From the NCBI RefSeq assembly GCF_000949425.1, contig NZ_CP010976.1, positions 186,001 through 250,000 on the forward strand: a stretch of 64,000 nt of DNA. The letters are read 5' to 3'. Position 1 is the stretch's first letter. Every line of letters starts with the position of its first letter. The notes below the pieces were generated by a model that saw only the letters and a list, made by a program, of their open reading frames with translations, ran no database searches and was not told where the DNA came from. The stretch is from Paenibacillus sp. IHBB 10380. GTDB taxonomy: Bacteria; Bacillota; Bacilli; Paenibacillales; Paenibacillaceae. Both the position numbers and the translations under genes were made by a program. Of the stretch, positions 45,991-54,650 are shown piece by piece.

Positions 45991-46854
45991 ATGGGCTGGG
46001 TTGAATCTTTACAGAGGGCAATCGACTATATGGAGGAGCATTTACTGGATCATATTACGATTGAAAGTATCGCCGAACAAGCGAATGCATCGGTATTTCA
46101 TTTCCAAAGAACATTTGCGATATTAACCGATATTTCTGTTGGTGAATACCTTCGACGGAGACGTTTAACTATTGTTGCACAGGAGTTATCCGATACCAAT
46201 ATCAAAATAATTGACCTTGCCTACAAATATGGCTACGACACTCCCGAGGCTTTTTCCAAAGCATTTCGTAAGCAACATGGCGTAACACCTAGTGAAGCAC
46301 GAAACAATATGGGGAAGCTGAAATCTTATAACCGCTTGGTTATCCAGGTGAGTCTGAAAGGGGCAGAACCCATGAAGTACAGAATTGTTGAAAGAGAAAG
46401 TTTCGAAGTAGTAGGGGTTAAGCGGGAATTTTCATTAGTTAACGATGAGAATCTTAAAGATATTCCTGAATTTTGGAATGATGTTAATCTTGATGGTACA
46501 AGCGATTTATTATTTAAGTTGAACAAGGGGGATATAAAAGGCGTACTTGGTGTATGTATCGATAATCGGGATACGCAATCTAAGCAAACCATGGATTATT
46601 GGGTAGCTACAGAATACGAAGGTGAATTACCGGAAGGATTATTGAAGCTTGAAGTACCAGCATCCAAATGGGGGGTATTTGAAGTTCACGGACCTATGCC
46701 GGGTGCCATGCAAAAGGCATGGAAACAGATATTCTCAGAATGGTTTCCTTCAAATCATTATGAGCATGCGTCTACCCTTGAATTAGAGGTGTATTCAGAC
46801 GAAGATCCTTTCAGCCCCAATTTATATTCTGAGATCTGGATACCCTTGAAATAA
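45991..46854 (+). CDS. AraC-family regulator with GyrI-like effector domain
   Basis: The start is ATG 45991 (ribosome site AAGGGAG eight bases before); GTG 45982 overlaps that site. The 287 residues have a double HTH AraC domain (about 1-105, DHITIESIAEQANASVFHFQ and IIDLAYKYGYDTPEAFSKAF) and a GyrI/SOUL-type ligand domain (about 125-287). Proteins of this build (Rob, SoxS-like with GyrI) sense small hydrophobic compounds and activate stress genes. It has its own terminator. Target genes are not adjacent. Confidence 0.9.
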   Translation: MGWVESLQRAIDYMEEHLLDHITIESIAEQANASVFHFQRTFAILTDISVGEYLRRRRLTIVAQELSDTNIKIIDLAYKYGYDTPEAFSKAFRKQHGVTPSEARNNMGKLKSYNRLVIQVSLKGAEPMKYRIVERESFEVVGVKREFSLVNDENLKDIPEFWNDVNLDGTSDLLFKLNKGDIKGVLGVCIDNRDTQSKQTMDYWVATEYEGELPEGLLKLEVPASKWGVFEVHGPMPGAMQKAWKQIFSEWFPSNHYEHASTLELEVYSDEDPFSPNLYSEIWIPLK

Positions 46855-46922
46855 AATTCATTCATTTTCTAATAGAAACAATAAAATAAGAGGATAGTAT
46901 CTTTTATTCTATAGCTCAAATA

Positions 46923-46962
46923 AGAAAAGCCGATTCCTTAACGTATAGGAATCGGCTTTTCT
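46923..46962 (+). terminator. Terminator after the AraC gene
   Basis: AGAAAAGCCGATTCCT and AGGAATCGGCTTTTCT form a 16-bp perfect stem, T-run inside the descending arm. Confidence 0.85.
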
Positions 46963-47338
46963 TGAGTACACAAGAAATAATATACCTAATATATGGAATG
47001 AAATGTCCATTTAATAGTAGAATTAGTACATAGTAATTATTGGTAAGTAAAAACAAGAGAATATTTTAATGGGTCTAAAGAACTATCATGTTTGAGATAA
47101 CATTTTTATTTGTAATTAATCGTTAGGGTGGCTAAATATACAGTGGTTACAATATTTTAATTAAATAGTTACAAAAAATTAATAATATAATTTTGTATTT
47201 ATTTTCCTGAAAATGAGAGAAATAGACGATTTACGTTCCTGAAAGGCATAAATAAATTAAGACCTAAGACTGATTATCCTATAGTATAGTGCGATTTACA
47301 ATGGGACAAGCACAAGCATCTTAGGAGGTAATAACAAC
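46963..47338. other. AT-rich gap before the NlpC/P60 gene, no gene seen
   Basis: About 375 bp of very AT-rich DNA without open frames worth calling. TTCCTGAAA occurs twice (about 47208 and 47236). I looked for a c-di-AMP riboswitch, common before such cell-wall hydrolases, and found none of its conserved blocks. Confidence 0.5.
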
Positions 47339-48091
47339 ATGAAGATTAGAAACAAAGTGATCACTGCTTCACTTACAGCGATAATGTTGTGCGGAAGTCT
47401 ATCTGCTACGACCCTAGTAAATCAAGTGAATGCTGCTACATCTACATCACAAGTAACTTGGGGGGTAAATTTACGTTCAGCGCCGTCCACTTCATCAACT
47501 GTACTGAGAGAAATTCCTAAAGGGGAAAAAGTATCCGTACTTGGTACATCTGGAGCCTCTTGGTTGAAGGTTCGAGATTCTAGAGGGAAAGTCGGCTATA
47601 TCTCCTCCTCATCTAAATATACGAAGGCCATTGGTAATGTCAATAATAACAGTAGTTCCGTTGAGAAAATGATAGCAGCGGGCAAGAAGTATTTAGGAAC
47701 CCCCTATGAGTACGGTTCAAGTCGTTCGAGTACATCGACGTTTGACTGCTCAGCCTTTGTCCGTCAGGCCTTCATTGATGGTCTAGGGATTAAGCTTCCC
47801 GCTGATTCAAGGGGCCAAGGTTCTTATGTGAAGAATAAAGGGAAGACAGTTAGCGATTGGAAGAAGCTGAAACGTGGTGATCTTATGTATTTCATGTCTT
47901 ATAAAGGATCGAGCGCTTCCGCTTATTCTAATGTGAATAAATCTACAGCTACCATTACGCATACGGGTATTTATTTGGGAGATGGACAAATTCTTCATAC
48001 GTATTCTAAGGAATCGGGTGGCGTTACGACCAGTAAGATTGCGGGTACGCACTGGGAGAAACGTTTTCTGTATGGGGGAAGCGCACTATAA
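47339..48091 (+). CDS. Secreted SH3 and NlpC/P60 peptidoglycan hydrolase
   Basis: The 250-residue protein has a signal peptide (about 1-33, ending VNAATS), one bacterial SH3 domain (about 37-98, WGVNLRSAPSTSSTVLREIP) and a C-terminal NlpC/P60 peptidase (about 108-250) with catalytic C137 in TFDCSAFV, H208 in ITHTGIYL and H220. It cleaves D-Glu-type peptide bonds in cell-wall peptides outside the cell. AT-rich upstream DNA likely holds the promoter. Ribosome site TAGGAGGT is strong. Confidence 0.94.
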   Translation: MKIRNKVITASLTAIMLCGSLSATTLVNQVNAATSTSQVTWGVNLRSAPSTSSTVLREIPKGEKVSVLGTSGASWLKVRDSRGKVGYISSSSKYTKAIGNVNNNSSSVEKMIAAGKKYLGTPYEYGSSRSSTSTFDCSAFVRQAFIDGLGIKLPADSRGQGSYVKNKGKTVSDWKKLKRGDLMYFMSYKGSSASAYSNVNKSTATITHTGIYLGDGQILHTYSKESGGVTTSKIAGTHWEKRFLYGGSAL

Positions 48092-48140
48092 ATAAATGGG
48101 TTAGTGATAACCATGAGTTAACTATTTTATATATATCATG

Positions 48141-48187
48141 ATAAAGCTGGTTCCGATCTCTCTAAAGAGAAGGACCAGCTTTATTTG
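48141..48187 (+). terminator. Terminator after the NlpC/P60 gene
   Basis: ATAAAGCTGGT and ACCAGCTTTAT are the outer arms, with inner CTCTC/GAGAG support, followed by TTGTG. Confidence 0.75.
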
Positions 48188-48284
48188 TGTTTTTTATGGG
48201 GGAGTAGCGTTAAATTGTAGAATTTATTTCTGTCGTAATACTTACGCCATGTTCGTCTGCGTCTAAATAAGCGATGATACATAC

Positions 48285-48665
48285 AGATCTTATGAAGATC
48301 TCAAGTTAATGAAGTGATGGCATACCTTGGCTGGGATTTCATCGGTCCCGCAGTGCTCGCATATTCTATATGCCTGTATGCTGTAATGCTCATGCTGTCA
48401 TTAACTCCTTATTAGGGTTCGATTCCCTACTCGCCTTCCACGCGAATTTTCTGGTAGAACAAAAAAAGCGAAATAGTGTAGACCTTTTACAGGAATTCTC
48501 AGGCAAGCATTCGTGCGGAGCACTGTAGGTTAGGACTATGCAATCGGTGGATACCGACGAGAGACAATGAGGTAGTGTGTACGATGAACGACATGGAGCG
48601 TCCCCGGGCTGAAGTGGAGTTCGGGTTCGACTATTGGTTTCTAAGTACAACAACTCATGATCTTG
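48285..48665 (+). ncRNA. Candidate structured RNA with nested hairpins and a tRNA-like T-arm
   Basis: No protein-like frame is found here, but pairing is dense. GTTAATGA (48305) pairs with TCATTAAC (48398), and inside it GCATAC (48320) with GTATGC (48376). Within that are GGGA/TCCC (48333/48346) and GCATAT/ATATGC (48359-48373). Then TAGGG-TTCGATT-CCCTA at 48413-48429 is a perfect tRNA T-arm, followed by CTCGCCTTCCA. Later hairpins include GCA-TTCG-TGC, TCGGT-GGAT-ACCGA and CCCG/CGGG. It matches no RNA family I can name (not tmRNA, RNase P, 6S or SRP). Strand is chosen from the T-arm and is not certain. Confidence 0.45.
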
Positions 48666-48789
48666 ATTCTTAAACCTGATTCCGTTCTGACGTATAGGAG
48701 AATTCCTGATTAGAGGGTCACAATTTTACTACTTATGAATGTTAGCAACTTTTACATATTTATTTATATTATTTATTGGGGGTATAGCC

Positions 48790-49902
48790 ATGTTTACTAA
48801 AGTGATTGTAAAGAACGATGAACGAGGTCTACTTTTTAAAAAGGGTAGCTACGTGAAACATCTACAACCAGGAACATACCGTAACTTGTCATTCTCTGAT
48901 GAGACCATTATCGTGCAAAATGTGACGAAGCCGTTTGCTGTACCGAATAAAGAGTTACACCTATTTGTGCAAGACACGCAGCTTATTGAAGAGCTAACCA
49001 TTGTAGATGTGCAGGATTATGAGTATGTGCTGCATTATGAAGATGGTAAATTTGTCTCGATGCTAACCGCAGGAATGTACGCTTTCTGGAACGTAATGAA
49101 GAAACATACTTTTGTGAGGGTAGATATAAGGAATCCTGAAATGGGAGCAGAAGTGGATCTTGCGGTGGTTCCGAGGTTGCATGGCTATTATCAGACATTC
49201 GAAGTGGCGAGCTATGAGTCAGCGCTATTGTTCTATAATCATGTATTGCAGCGAGAGTTACGCCCAGGAAAGTATTACTTCTGGAAAGGACCTGTATCTG
49301 TACTTGTGAAAACAACGGATTTACGTCAGCAGCAATTGGACATGACAGGCCAGGAGATTATGACAGAAGATAAGGTAACACTGCGGCTGAACTTTGTGTG
49401 TCAGTATAAGGTTGTGAATCCGATTAAGGCTTTGGAGATTAAGTCATTTGAGGAGCAGGTCTACATTGTCCTTCAGCTTATTTTACGTGAATATGTGGGG
49501 ACATTGAAGCTGGATGATCTGTTAAAAATGAAACAGGAAATTGCAAATTTTGTTCTCTCTCGCTTGAACGAGCAAAGTGATCATTACGGAGTTCAGTTTC
49601 TATCTGCAGGGCTGAAGGACATCGTATTACCTGGGGATATCAAGGATATTCTGAACACGGTATTACTGGCAGAGAAGAAAGCACAAGCCAACATTATTAC
49701 ACGTCGTGAGGAGACAGCTTCTACCCGTAGCTTGCTAAATACAGCGAAGCTTATGGATGAGAATGTGACGCTCTATCGTCTTAAGGAGCTGGAATTCTTG
49801 GAGAAAATTTGTGAGAAGATCGGCACGATTTCACTCACGGGTGGCGGAAACTTACTAGAACAGCTAAATTCGTTGTTAAGTGTAAAGGGAGTGGACAAAT
49901 AA
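48790..49902 (+). CDS. SPFH/band-7 (slipin-like) protein
   Basis: The preferred start is ATG 48790 behind ATTGGGGGTA; an upstream in-frame ATG at 48739 would add a 17-residue hydrophobic segment (TFTYLFILFIGG) and act as a membrane anchor, so it cannot be excluded. The body (about 371 residues) has the SPFH domain: NDERGLLFKKGSYVKHLQPGTY, PVSVLVKTTDLRQQQLDMTG and VTLRLNFVCQYKV, then a long helix (LLAEKKAQANIITRREETAS). Slipins form membrane microdomain scaffolds. No NfeD partner is adjacent. Confidence 0.87.
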   Translation: MFTKVIVKNDERGLLFKKGSYVKHLQPGTYRNLSFSDETIIVQNVTKPFAVPNKELHLFVQDTQLIEELTIVDVQDYEYVLHYEDGKFVSMLTAGMYAFWNVMKKHTFVRVDIRNPEMGAEVDLAVVPRLHGYYQTFEVASYESALLFYNHVLQRELRPGKYYFWKGPVSVLVKTTDLRQQQLDMTGQEIMTEDKVTLRLNFVCQYKVVNPIKALEIKSFEEQVYIVLQLILREYVGTLKLDDLLKMKQEIANFVLSRLNEQSDHYGVQFLSAGLKDIVLPGDIKDILNTVLLAEKKAQANIITRREETASTRSLLNTAKLMDENVTLYRLKELEFLEKICEKIGTISLTGGGNLLEQLNSLLSVKGVDK

Positions 49903-49912
49903 TCATGAACGG

Positions 49913-49941
49913 TTGACAAATGTTGGAATGCCTATTAAAAT
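49913..49941 (+). promoter_or_regulatory. Sigma-A promoter of the 28-codon gene
   Basis: TTGACA and TAAAAT separated by exactly 17 bp, 26 bp before the start codon. Confidence 0.75.
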
Positions 49942-49966
49942 GATTGAAATAACTGAAAGGAGGCCG

Positions 49967-50053
49967 ATGAATATGTTGCAATTCAAGCTAACGATCCATA
50001 CTCACAATTACAAAGGAAAGTCCATATCATCGGTCTCAAACGGGATTGCTTGA
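49967..50053 (+). CDS. Putative 28-residue peptide
   Basis: A complete small transcription unit. A sigma-A promoter (49913), a strong ribosome site (GAAAGGAGG) four bases before ATG 49967, 28 codons (peptide MNMLQFKLTIHT to SSVSNGIA) and a 10-bp hairpin terminator with T-run at 50119. The peptide is basic and His/Ser/Asn-rich with no membrane segment. It is too short for standard calling and matches nothing I know. The 65-nt stretch between stop and terminator may also matter, so the locus could be an RNA rather than a peptide gene. Confidence 0.55.
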   Translation: MNMLQFKLTIHTHNYKGKSISSVSNGIA

Positions 50054-50118
50054 TCAATAATTAAGTTTATGTACCGTTTTTCTAAAGTTTACTTAGATTA
50101 TTGAAGGTGTATTAAAGA

Positions 50119-50155
50119 AGCCATGGACGCTGTATGCTGTCCATGGCTTTTTTTG
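50119..50155 (+). terminator. Terminator of the 28-codon gene
   Basis: AGCCATGGAC and GTCCATGGCT pair exactly around GCTGTATGCT, followed by TTTTTTTG. Confidence 0.9.
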
Positions 50156-50263
50156 TATTCACACATATAACCAAGATAAGGATCTTGTTAGAGAGGGACA
50201 GTGATTACGATGTAAGATTTACGGATTTATACAAGATTTTTAAATGAGAGGAATTAAACCGAT

Positions 50264-51682
50264 ATGAAAGAAACTTATTATCAGCAGATCCAGTTGCCTT
50301 CAGGGCAAGTGCATGTCTATGCAGGACCCTCGCTGTTTGCAGCCTTAGATTATAAAGTGTTCGAAATGGCGAACAACAATTTACAAATACCGAATCAGGT
50401 CTACATGGGGTATACGCCAGATGTGCACGTGGGTGTGGGTACCTGTATTGGAACTACGGCGGTATGGAATACTCACGACGGTTATGTCTCACCTTCCATT
50501 GTGGGGAGTGACATTGGCTGTGGAATGAGGGTTCATTTAACGAATCTGCATAAGGATGAATTGAAGGATGTTAAATTGCGCCGCAAGTTGGTAAAGACGA
50601 TTGAGAAATATTTGCCTGTCGAGGAGCATGCTCGGGGACATTTCTCTGACATCCGATTAGAACATATTGTACAAAAGGGACTACATGGCCTTCCTAAGAA
50701 GTATATCCCAGATGGGTATACGCCGCGTAAAGCATCTTCCTTGACGCATGTGGAGAGTAGTAAATTTAATTTCGACGAGGAAGCGTTGAATTTATTTCCT
50801 GAACGGGTCTGGCATCGCTCACATCGGCAACTGGGAACCCTTGGTGGGGGGAATCATTTTGCAGAAATTCAGGCTATTGAGATCCCAGAAGAGAACCGTG
50901 AGATAGCAGAGGCTTGGGGATTATTCGATGGGCAAGTCGTTGTGATGATTCATTCAGGTTCCCGTGCTTGGGGCGGTTCAGTGAGTCAATATTGTAGCAG
51001 CAACATGGCCAAAATGATGAAAGCAGAAGGAATGGGGACGGCAGATCCTAAGCTACTATTCGCTCCGTTATCCCACCCTTTGGCTCAATCGTATGTAGAT
51101 TTGATGTATTCAGCACTGAATTACGCCGTTGTGAACCGTCATCTCATTGCCTATGCGATTAGAGAAGCGGGGAAGGATGTCTTTGGATCGAAATTTGAGA
51201 TGAGAACGTTATATGATCTGATGCACAATTATGCTTGGGAGGAGGAGCATGATGGGAAGTCTTATTTTGTTCATCGTAAAGGAGCAACCCGAGCGCTCCC
51301 TCCTAACCATCCAGATAATCCAGAACCCTACCGGGTAAGTGGTCATCCAGCACTTATTCCTGGATCTATGGGAACAGCTTCGTACATTATGGTCGGCAGT
51401 GAAGGTGGGAAGTCTAATTTTCATTCCATCTGTCATGGGGCGGGGCGCATTCGGTCACGTAGTGCTACCAAGAGACTCATTACAGTTGACGAATTCTCTT
51501 CTTCGATGCGTGTAGGGATGGAGGATGAGATTGTTGTGAACCAGCGATCGTTAGAATCTATGATTGATGAATCCCCACAGGCGTATAAAGATGTGGATCA
51601 GATTATTGAGAGTGTTGTGGGAGCAGGATTAGCTCAAGTCGTGGCAAAATGTAAGCCTCTGGCTACAGTTAAAGGAACTTAG
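50264..51682 (+). CDS. rtcB: RtcB-family RNA ligase
   Basis: The 472-residue protein carries the RtcB metal and GTP sites: VGSDIGCGMRV (C86), LGTLGGGNHFAE (H198), MIHSGSRAWG and the guanylated histidine H391 in FHSICHGAGRIRSRS. RtcB joins 2',3'-cyclic phosphate or 3'-phosphate RNA ends to 5'-OH ends using GTP and Mn. It is alone, without archease or rtcA and without an obvious regulator, so its job here (RNA repair) is inferred. The length is near 480 as in bacterial RtcB. Confidence 0.93.
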   Translation: MKETYYQQIQLPSGQVHVYAGPSLFAALDYKVFEMANNNLQIPNQVYMGYTPDVHVGVGTCIGTTAVWNTHDGYVSPSIVGSDIGCGMRVHLTNLHKDELKDVKLRRKLVKTIEKYLPVEEHARGHFSDIRLEHIVQKGLHGLPKKYIPDGYTPRKASSLTHVESSKFNFDEEALNLFPERVWHRSHRQLGTLGGGNHFAEIQAIEIPEENREIAEAWGLFDGQVVVMIHSGSRAWGGSVSQYCSSNMAKMMKAEGMGTADPKLLFAPLSHPLAQSYVDLMYSALNYAVVNRHLIAYAIREAGKDVFGSKFEMRTLYDLMHNYAWEEEHDGKSYFVHRKGATRALPPNHPDNPEPYRVSGHPALIPGSMGTASYIMVGSEGGKSNFHSICHGAGRIRSRSATKRLITVDEFSSSMRVGMEDEIVVNQRSLESMIDESPQAYKDVDQIIESVVGAGLAQVVAKCKPLATVKGT

Positions 51683-51900
51683 TTGTTTAGGGGTTATTTG
51701 TAAAATTATAAATTGGAAATAAGTTTAAACTTGATATTACATGATCATCTGCCTGCTGATTATTGTAATTTTCAAGTTTAATCACCTAATCAAAAATATT
51801 TAAGTAGAATTTTGTTGAAAAAAGTCATATTTTGTGGCATCTTAGATAAGTTGGTAATAAGAGTAATTTGAGATTATGGTCAGAGGGGAGGGAATGGAAA

Positions 51901-52347
51901 TTGGAAACAGATAATAATAAAATGTTATTACCTGTATTGGGAGCATTGTTAGCTGCGATCATTGGAGGCGCTATATGGGCGATAATCGCAGTCGTAACAG
52001 AGTACGAACTTGGTCTTGTAGCATGGGCAATCGGAGGATTGACCGGTTACACAGTTGCTATATTGGCTAGTAGGAACACAAGCTCATTTCATCAGATTAT
52101 AGCGGTCATCGCTAGCTTGATTGGGATCGTATTAGGTAAGTTTTTTATGTCCAGTTACATATCGAATGACGGTTTTGAGGGTATGTTTAGTAACTATTAT
52201 ATTCAGCAATTCCAAGAGAACTTCACTGATTTTTTCGCCGGTAAGGATATCATCTTTATCGTACTTGCGGTTGTAACATCATGGCAGTTGCCAAGTAAAA
52301 TGTCTAATCGTAAGGCTGGATCTGAACAACCTGTTGCAGCAGAGTAA
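51901..52347 (+). CDS. Small membrane protein of unknown function
   Basis: The start is TTG 51901, behind AGAGGGGAGGG; the earlier in-frame TTG at 51868 lies upstream of that ribosome site. The 148 residues have four hydrophobic segments (about 8-32, 40-57, 64-85, 117-133) and a cytoplasmic-looking tail ending in SEQPVAAE. Resembles uncharacterised four-helix proteins common in Bacilli. No motif is recognised. Confidence 0.72.
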   Translation: METDNNKMLLPVLGALLAAIIGGAIWAIIAVVTEYELGLVAWAIGGLTGYTVAILASRNTSSFHQIIAVIASLIGIVLGKFFMSSYISNDGFEGMFSNYYIQQFQENFTDFFAGKDIIFIVLAVVTSWQLPSKMSNRKAGSEQPVAAE

Positions 52348-52360
52348 ATGAAATAATGTG

Positions 52361-52405
52361 CCCTTATCTTTATGGATAAAACCAACAAAGATAAGGGTTT
52401 TTTTT
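52361..52405 (+). terminator. Terminator
   Basis: CCCTTATCTTT and AAAGATAAGGG pair exactly, followed by T8. Confidence 0.92.
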
Positions 52406-52466
52406 ATTTTTTTGTGAATATAAGAAAGGTTAAGTTTTTACTATACCTTGCTTATATTTTTACTAG

Positions 52467-52510
52467 AAAACGGTTATCGTCCCTTTAAGGGAGGGTAACC
52501 GTTTCTTTCT
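52467..52510 (+). terminator. Second hairpin, terminator-like
   Basis: AAACGGTTATCGTCCC and GGGAGGGTAACCGTTT pair with small mismatches, then CTTTCT. There is no gene between it and the terminator at 52361; it may be an attenuator or a decayed unit before the PadR gene. Confidence 0.6.
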
Positions 52511-52608
52511 GATGAAAGCAAAAAAAACCTTGACGTATCTCTAAAATAGATTATGATAAATGTATCGAAACGATATATCGAGTAGATATAAATGAAAGTT
52601 GGGATTGA

Positions 52609-53154
52609 ATGTTAGAATACATCATTCTAGGGTTATTGATGGAAGGAAAGATGAGCGGATATGATCTGAAGAAAACGATCGATAGCTCTGTAGGTTTCTT
52701 TTATAAAGCAAGCTTTGGAAGTATCTACCCTGCATTAAAAAGGTTAACGGACAAAGCCCTTGTATCTGTAGAAGAGATCGAAGATAGCAAGAACAAAAAG
52801 CTATATTCACTTGTACCGGCGGGCAAAGAATCCTTCTTAATCTGGTTATCCGGGCCGATAGAGCTATCCCGTAATGATCATTTGATTAGAATATTTTTCT
52901 ATGACCATTTAGATGAAGATATTCGCCAGCAACGTTTAACGGAGTATGAAGTCAAATTGGACCATGAGATTCATCATCTTCAAGCCGTTCAGCAGATTGT
53001 TGCCGGAGAACTCAAAGAAATTGAAGAGCCTGAGAATTACTACTATCGTGTGTCAGTCTTAGCGAATGGATTGCAATTTTACAGTATGGAAAAGCAATGG
53101 ATTAAGGATATCAAAGGGAGGAAGGAATTAGATCATGTCAATCCAAATCAGTAA
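52609..53154 (+). CDS. PadR-family regulator
   Basis: The 181-residue protein has the PadR winged helix (LEYIILGLLMEGKMSGYDLK, then FYKASFGSIYPALKRLTDKA and KLYSLVPAGKE) in the first 85 residues and the C-terminal Vir_act_alpha_C helical domain for dimer and ligand binding. It overlaps the CPBP protease gene by 20 bp, so the two are coupled. PadR proteins usually repress their own operon, often near transporters or membrane stress genes. Confidence 0.92.
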   Translation: MLEYIILGLLMEGKMSGYDLKKTIDSSVGFFYKASFGSIYPALKRLTDKALVSVEEIEDSKNKKLYSLVPAGKESFLIWLSGPIELSRNDHLIRIFFYDHLDEDIRQQRLTEYEVKLDHEIHHLQAVQQIVAGELKEIEEPENYYYRVSVLANGLQFYSMEKQWIKDIKGRKELDHVNPNQ

Positions 53155-53908
53155 CCCATCTTTCTCAAAGAGACGCCCTGTCTTAGCGGTTATCATTATT
53201 GAGGTCCTATTATTGTTGGCAGTCTTCGCTGCGGGAGCTTACGCTACGATTAAGGAGCTGGATTACACGGCACCCGTGTTAATATCATTCATACCCATCG
53301 CACTTGTGTTAATTATATATTTAACTTGGAAGCGTAAATGGAGCCAAATGGGGTTTCAATCCCTTCGTGAAATTCCCAAGAATAACTGGCTATATTATCT
53401 GCCCCTTGTTGTGATTCTAGTTGTCCTTAGTTTTAATGGCTTTAGGAATGTTACGGTGTCCGAAGTATTGTTCTTTATCTTCTTCACGTTGTTAGTTGGC
53501 TTTGTGGAGGAGACGCTTTATCGCGGCTTAATCCTAAGAACGTTGCTGGCTAAAAGCGTTACAGCAGCAGTGGTTACATCTAGTATTCTATTCTCTGTGA
53601 CTCATCTTCTAAATTTGTTGTCAGGACAGAACACCAATCAGACGATTCTGCAAATCATCTATGCGCTGGTTATGGGTGTTGCATTAGCCTTACTTATAGT
53701 AAAAAATAATAATATTATTCCACTCATTCTATTTCACTTTTTACATAATTTAATTCAGTTTTTAAGTATTAAGAATGAAAAAAATTCAGTGTTAGGCTAT
53801 GATATTCTCATCATTGTGATATTGGTTATGTACTGCGTATGGTTACTAATGAGCTTGAAGAACAGGAATGTACAGCCACAGATCAATAAGGAATCATCTC
53901 TGGTGTAG
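53135..53908 (+). CDS. CPBP intramembrane metalloprotease (Rce1-like)
   Basis: The 257-residue membrane protein has about eight helices and the CPBP (Abi) motifs: FVEETLYRG (E125, E126, R130), SVTHLLN (H157) and FHFLHN (H201, H204, N205). These glutamyl proteases cleave within the membrane; in bacteria they are linked to peptide modification or bacteriocin immunity. Ribosome site GGGAGGAAGG lies within the PadR gene. The 3' end (from about 53810) was copied by the tandem duplication downstream. Confidence 0.92.
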   Translation: MSIQISNPSFSKRRPVLAVIIIEVLLLLAVFAAGAYATIKELDYTAPVLISFIPIALVLIIYLTWKRKWSQMGFQSLREIPKNNWLYYLPLVVILVVLSFNGFRNVTVSEVLFFIFFTLLVGFVEETLYRGLILRTLLAKSVTAAVVTSSILFSVTHLLNLLSGQNTNQTILQIIYALVMGVALALLIVKNNNIIPLILFHFLHNLIQFLSIKNEKNSVLGYDILIIVILVMYCVWLLMSLKNRNVQPQINKESSLV

Positions 53909-53940
53909 GTGTTTGGGATGTTACATGATAGATGTGTTGG

Positions 53941-54009
53941 ATTGTGAAGCCCTGTTGCACTTACCTTCACAATCCAGTATGTAAAAGGCTACCCAGGTTG
54001 GGTAGCCTT
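53941..54009. terminator. Two hairpins between convergent genes
   Basis: ATTGTGAAG/CTTCACAAT (53941-53972) and AAGGCTACCC/GGGTAGCCTT (53985-54009). The first is missing in the duplicated copy at 55479, the second is kept. Confidence 0.75.
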
Positions 54010-54028
54010 GTGATGCAGGTAGTTGTAA

Positions 54029-54403
54029 TTATTGATTGATGACTAGAACGCCACAAGGGGGATTTCCACTAATCTGAATTTCTCTGATTTGGGAATCTGT
54101 CAGAATGCTGCTTACTAGAATGAATGAGGAAGTTACATTGTTAAAACTCAGATTTCTTAGATTGGATACGTTGGTATTACTACGAAATACGCGGAAAGAC
54201 CCTTGGAAGTTATTGCGAGAGAATAATACCAATGTGAGACTACAATTATTTACTACACTTCTGACTCTGAAGCTAGAAAGGAGATTGTTGAAACGAAATG
54301 CGCCTAAATTCCGAACAGCGACACCGCCACGTCTAAAGTTGATACGTCTTCCTGTGAAGTTAAAGCCTGAGAAAAAGGAGAGTCTAAGATCTCTATTTGC
54401 CAT
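54029..54403 (-). CDS. Beta/gamma-crystallin-type calcium-binding protein, copy 1
   Basis: The start is ATG 54403 behind CAAGGAGTG; an upstream ATG gives 25 more residues without a ribosome site. The 124 residues form two Greek-key motifs: LSFFSGFNFTGRRINFRRGG with NNLLSS (39-44), and LVLFSRNNFQGSFRVFRSN with NNVTSS (88-93). N/D-N/D-x-x-S/T-S is the double-clamp calcium motif of microbial beta/gamma-crystallins, and both copies are intact. There is no signal peptide, so it is probably cytoplasmic or in the spore. Function unknown. A near copy lies at 55520. Confidence 0.85.
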   Translation of the reverse strand: MANRDLRLSFFSGFNFTGRRINFRRGGVAVRNLGAFRFNNLLSSFRVRSVVNNCSLTLVLFSRNNFQGSFRVFRSNTNVSNLRNLSFNNVTSSFILVSSILTDSQIREIQISGNPPCGVLVINQ

Positions 54404-54569
54404 TTTTACTATCACTCCTTGTGTGAGATGATAACAATATATGAGAACCTTCCAACAATTGCGTAGACTTATATGCACAAGTAAAATGTCTGTTTTGTGT
54501 GGAGGGGCATAAAGCTAGGGTGGAGGTCGGGATGAATCTCCCCTCTTACTAAAGTTGTTGCATAGAAAA

Positions 54570-54620
54570 AGGACATGACTAGATTGATCGTTCATAACGA
54601 TCATTCCAGTCATGTCCTGC
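54570..54620 (-). terminator. Terminator of the unknown gene at 54651
   Basis: AGGACATGACT and AGTCATGTCCT are the outer arms with inner GATCGTT/AACGATC. The minus strand continues in TTTTTC after the stem. Confidence 0.8.
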
Positions 54621-54650
54621 GTGTATCACAATTCATATCATTACATTTCT

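Noticed and set aside
46963..47338. Possible ydaO-type c-di-AMP riboswitch before the NlpC/P60 gene
   Set aside because: The gene family is often controlled that way, but the conserved blocks of that riboswitch are absent in this AT-rich stretch.
48390..48653. An open frame of 87 codons on the minus strand across the hairpin-rich region
   Set aside because: Composition is Ser/Thr/Arg/Cys-rich with no domain, no ribosome site, and it runs through the T-arm-like hairpin. It is better explained by non-coding structure.
54105..54431. Leu/Arg-rich plus-strand frames opposite both crystallin genes
   Set aside because: They occur in both copies only because the crystallin genes are duplicated. Composition is that of an antisense frame and there is no ribosome site.
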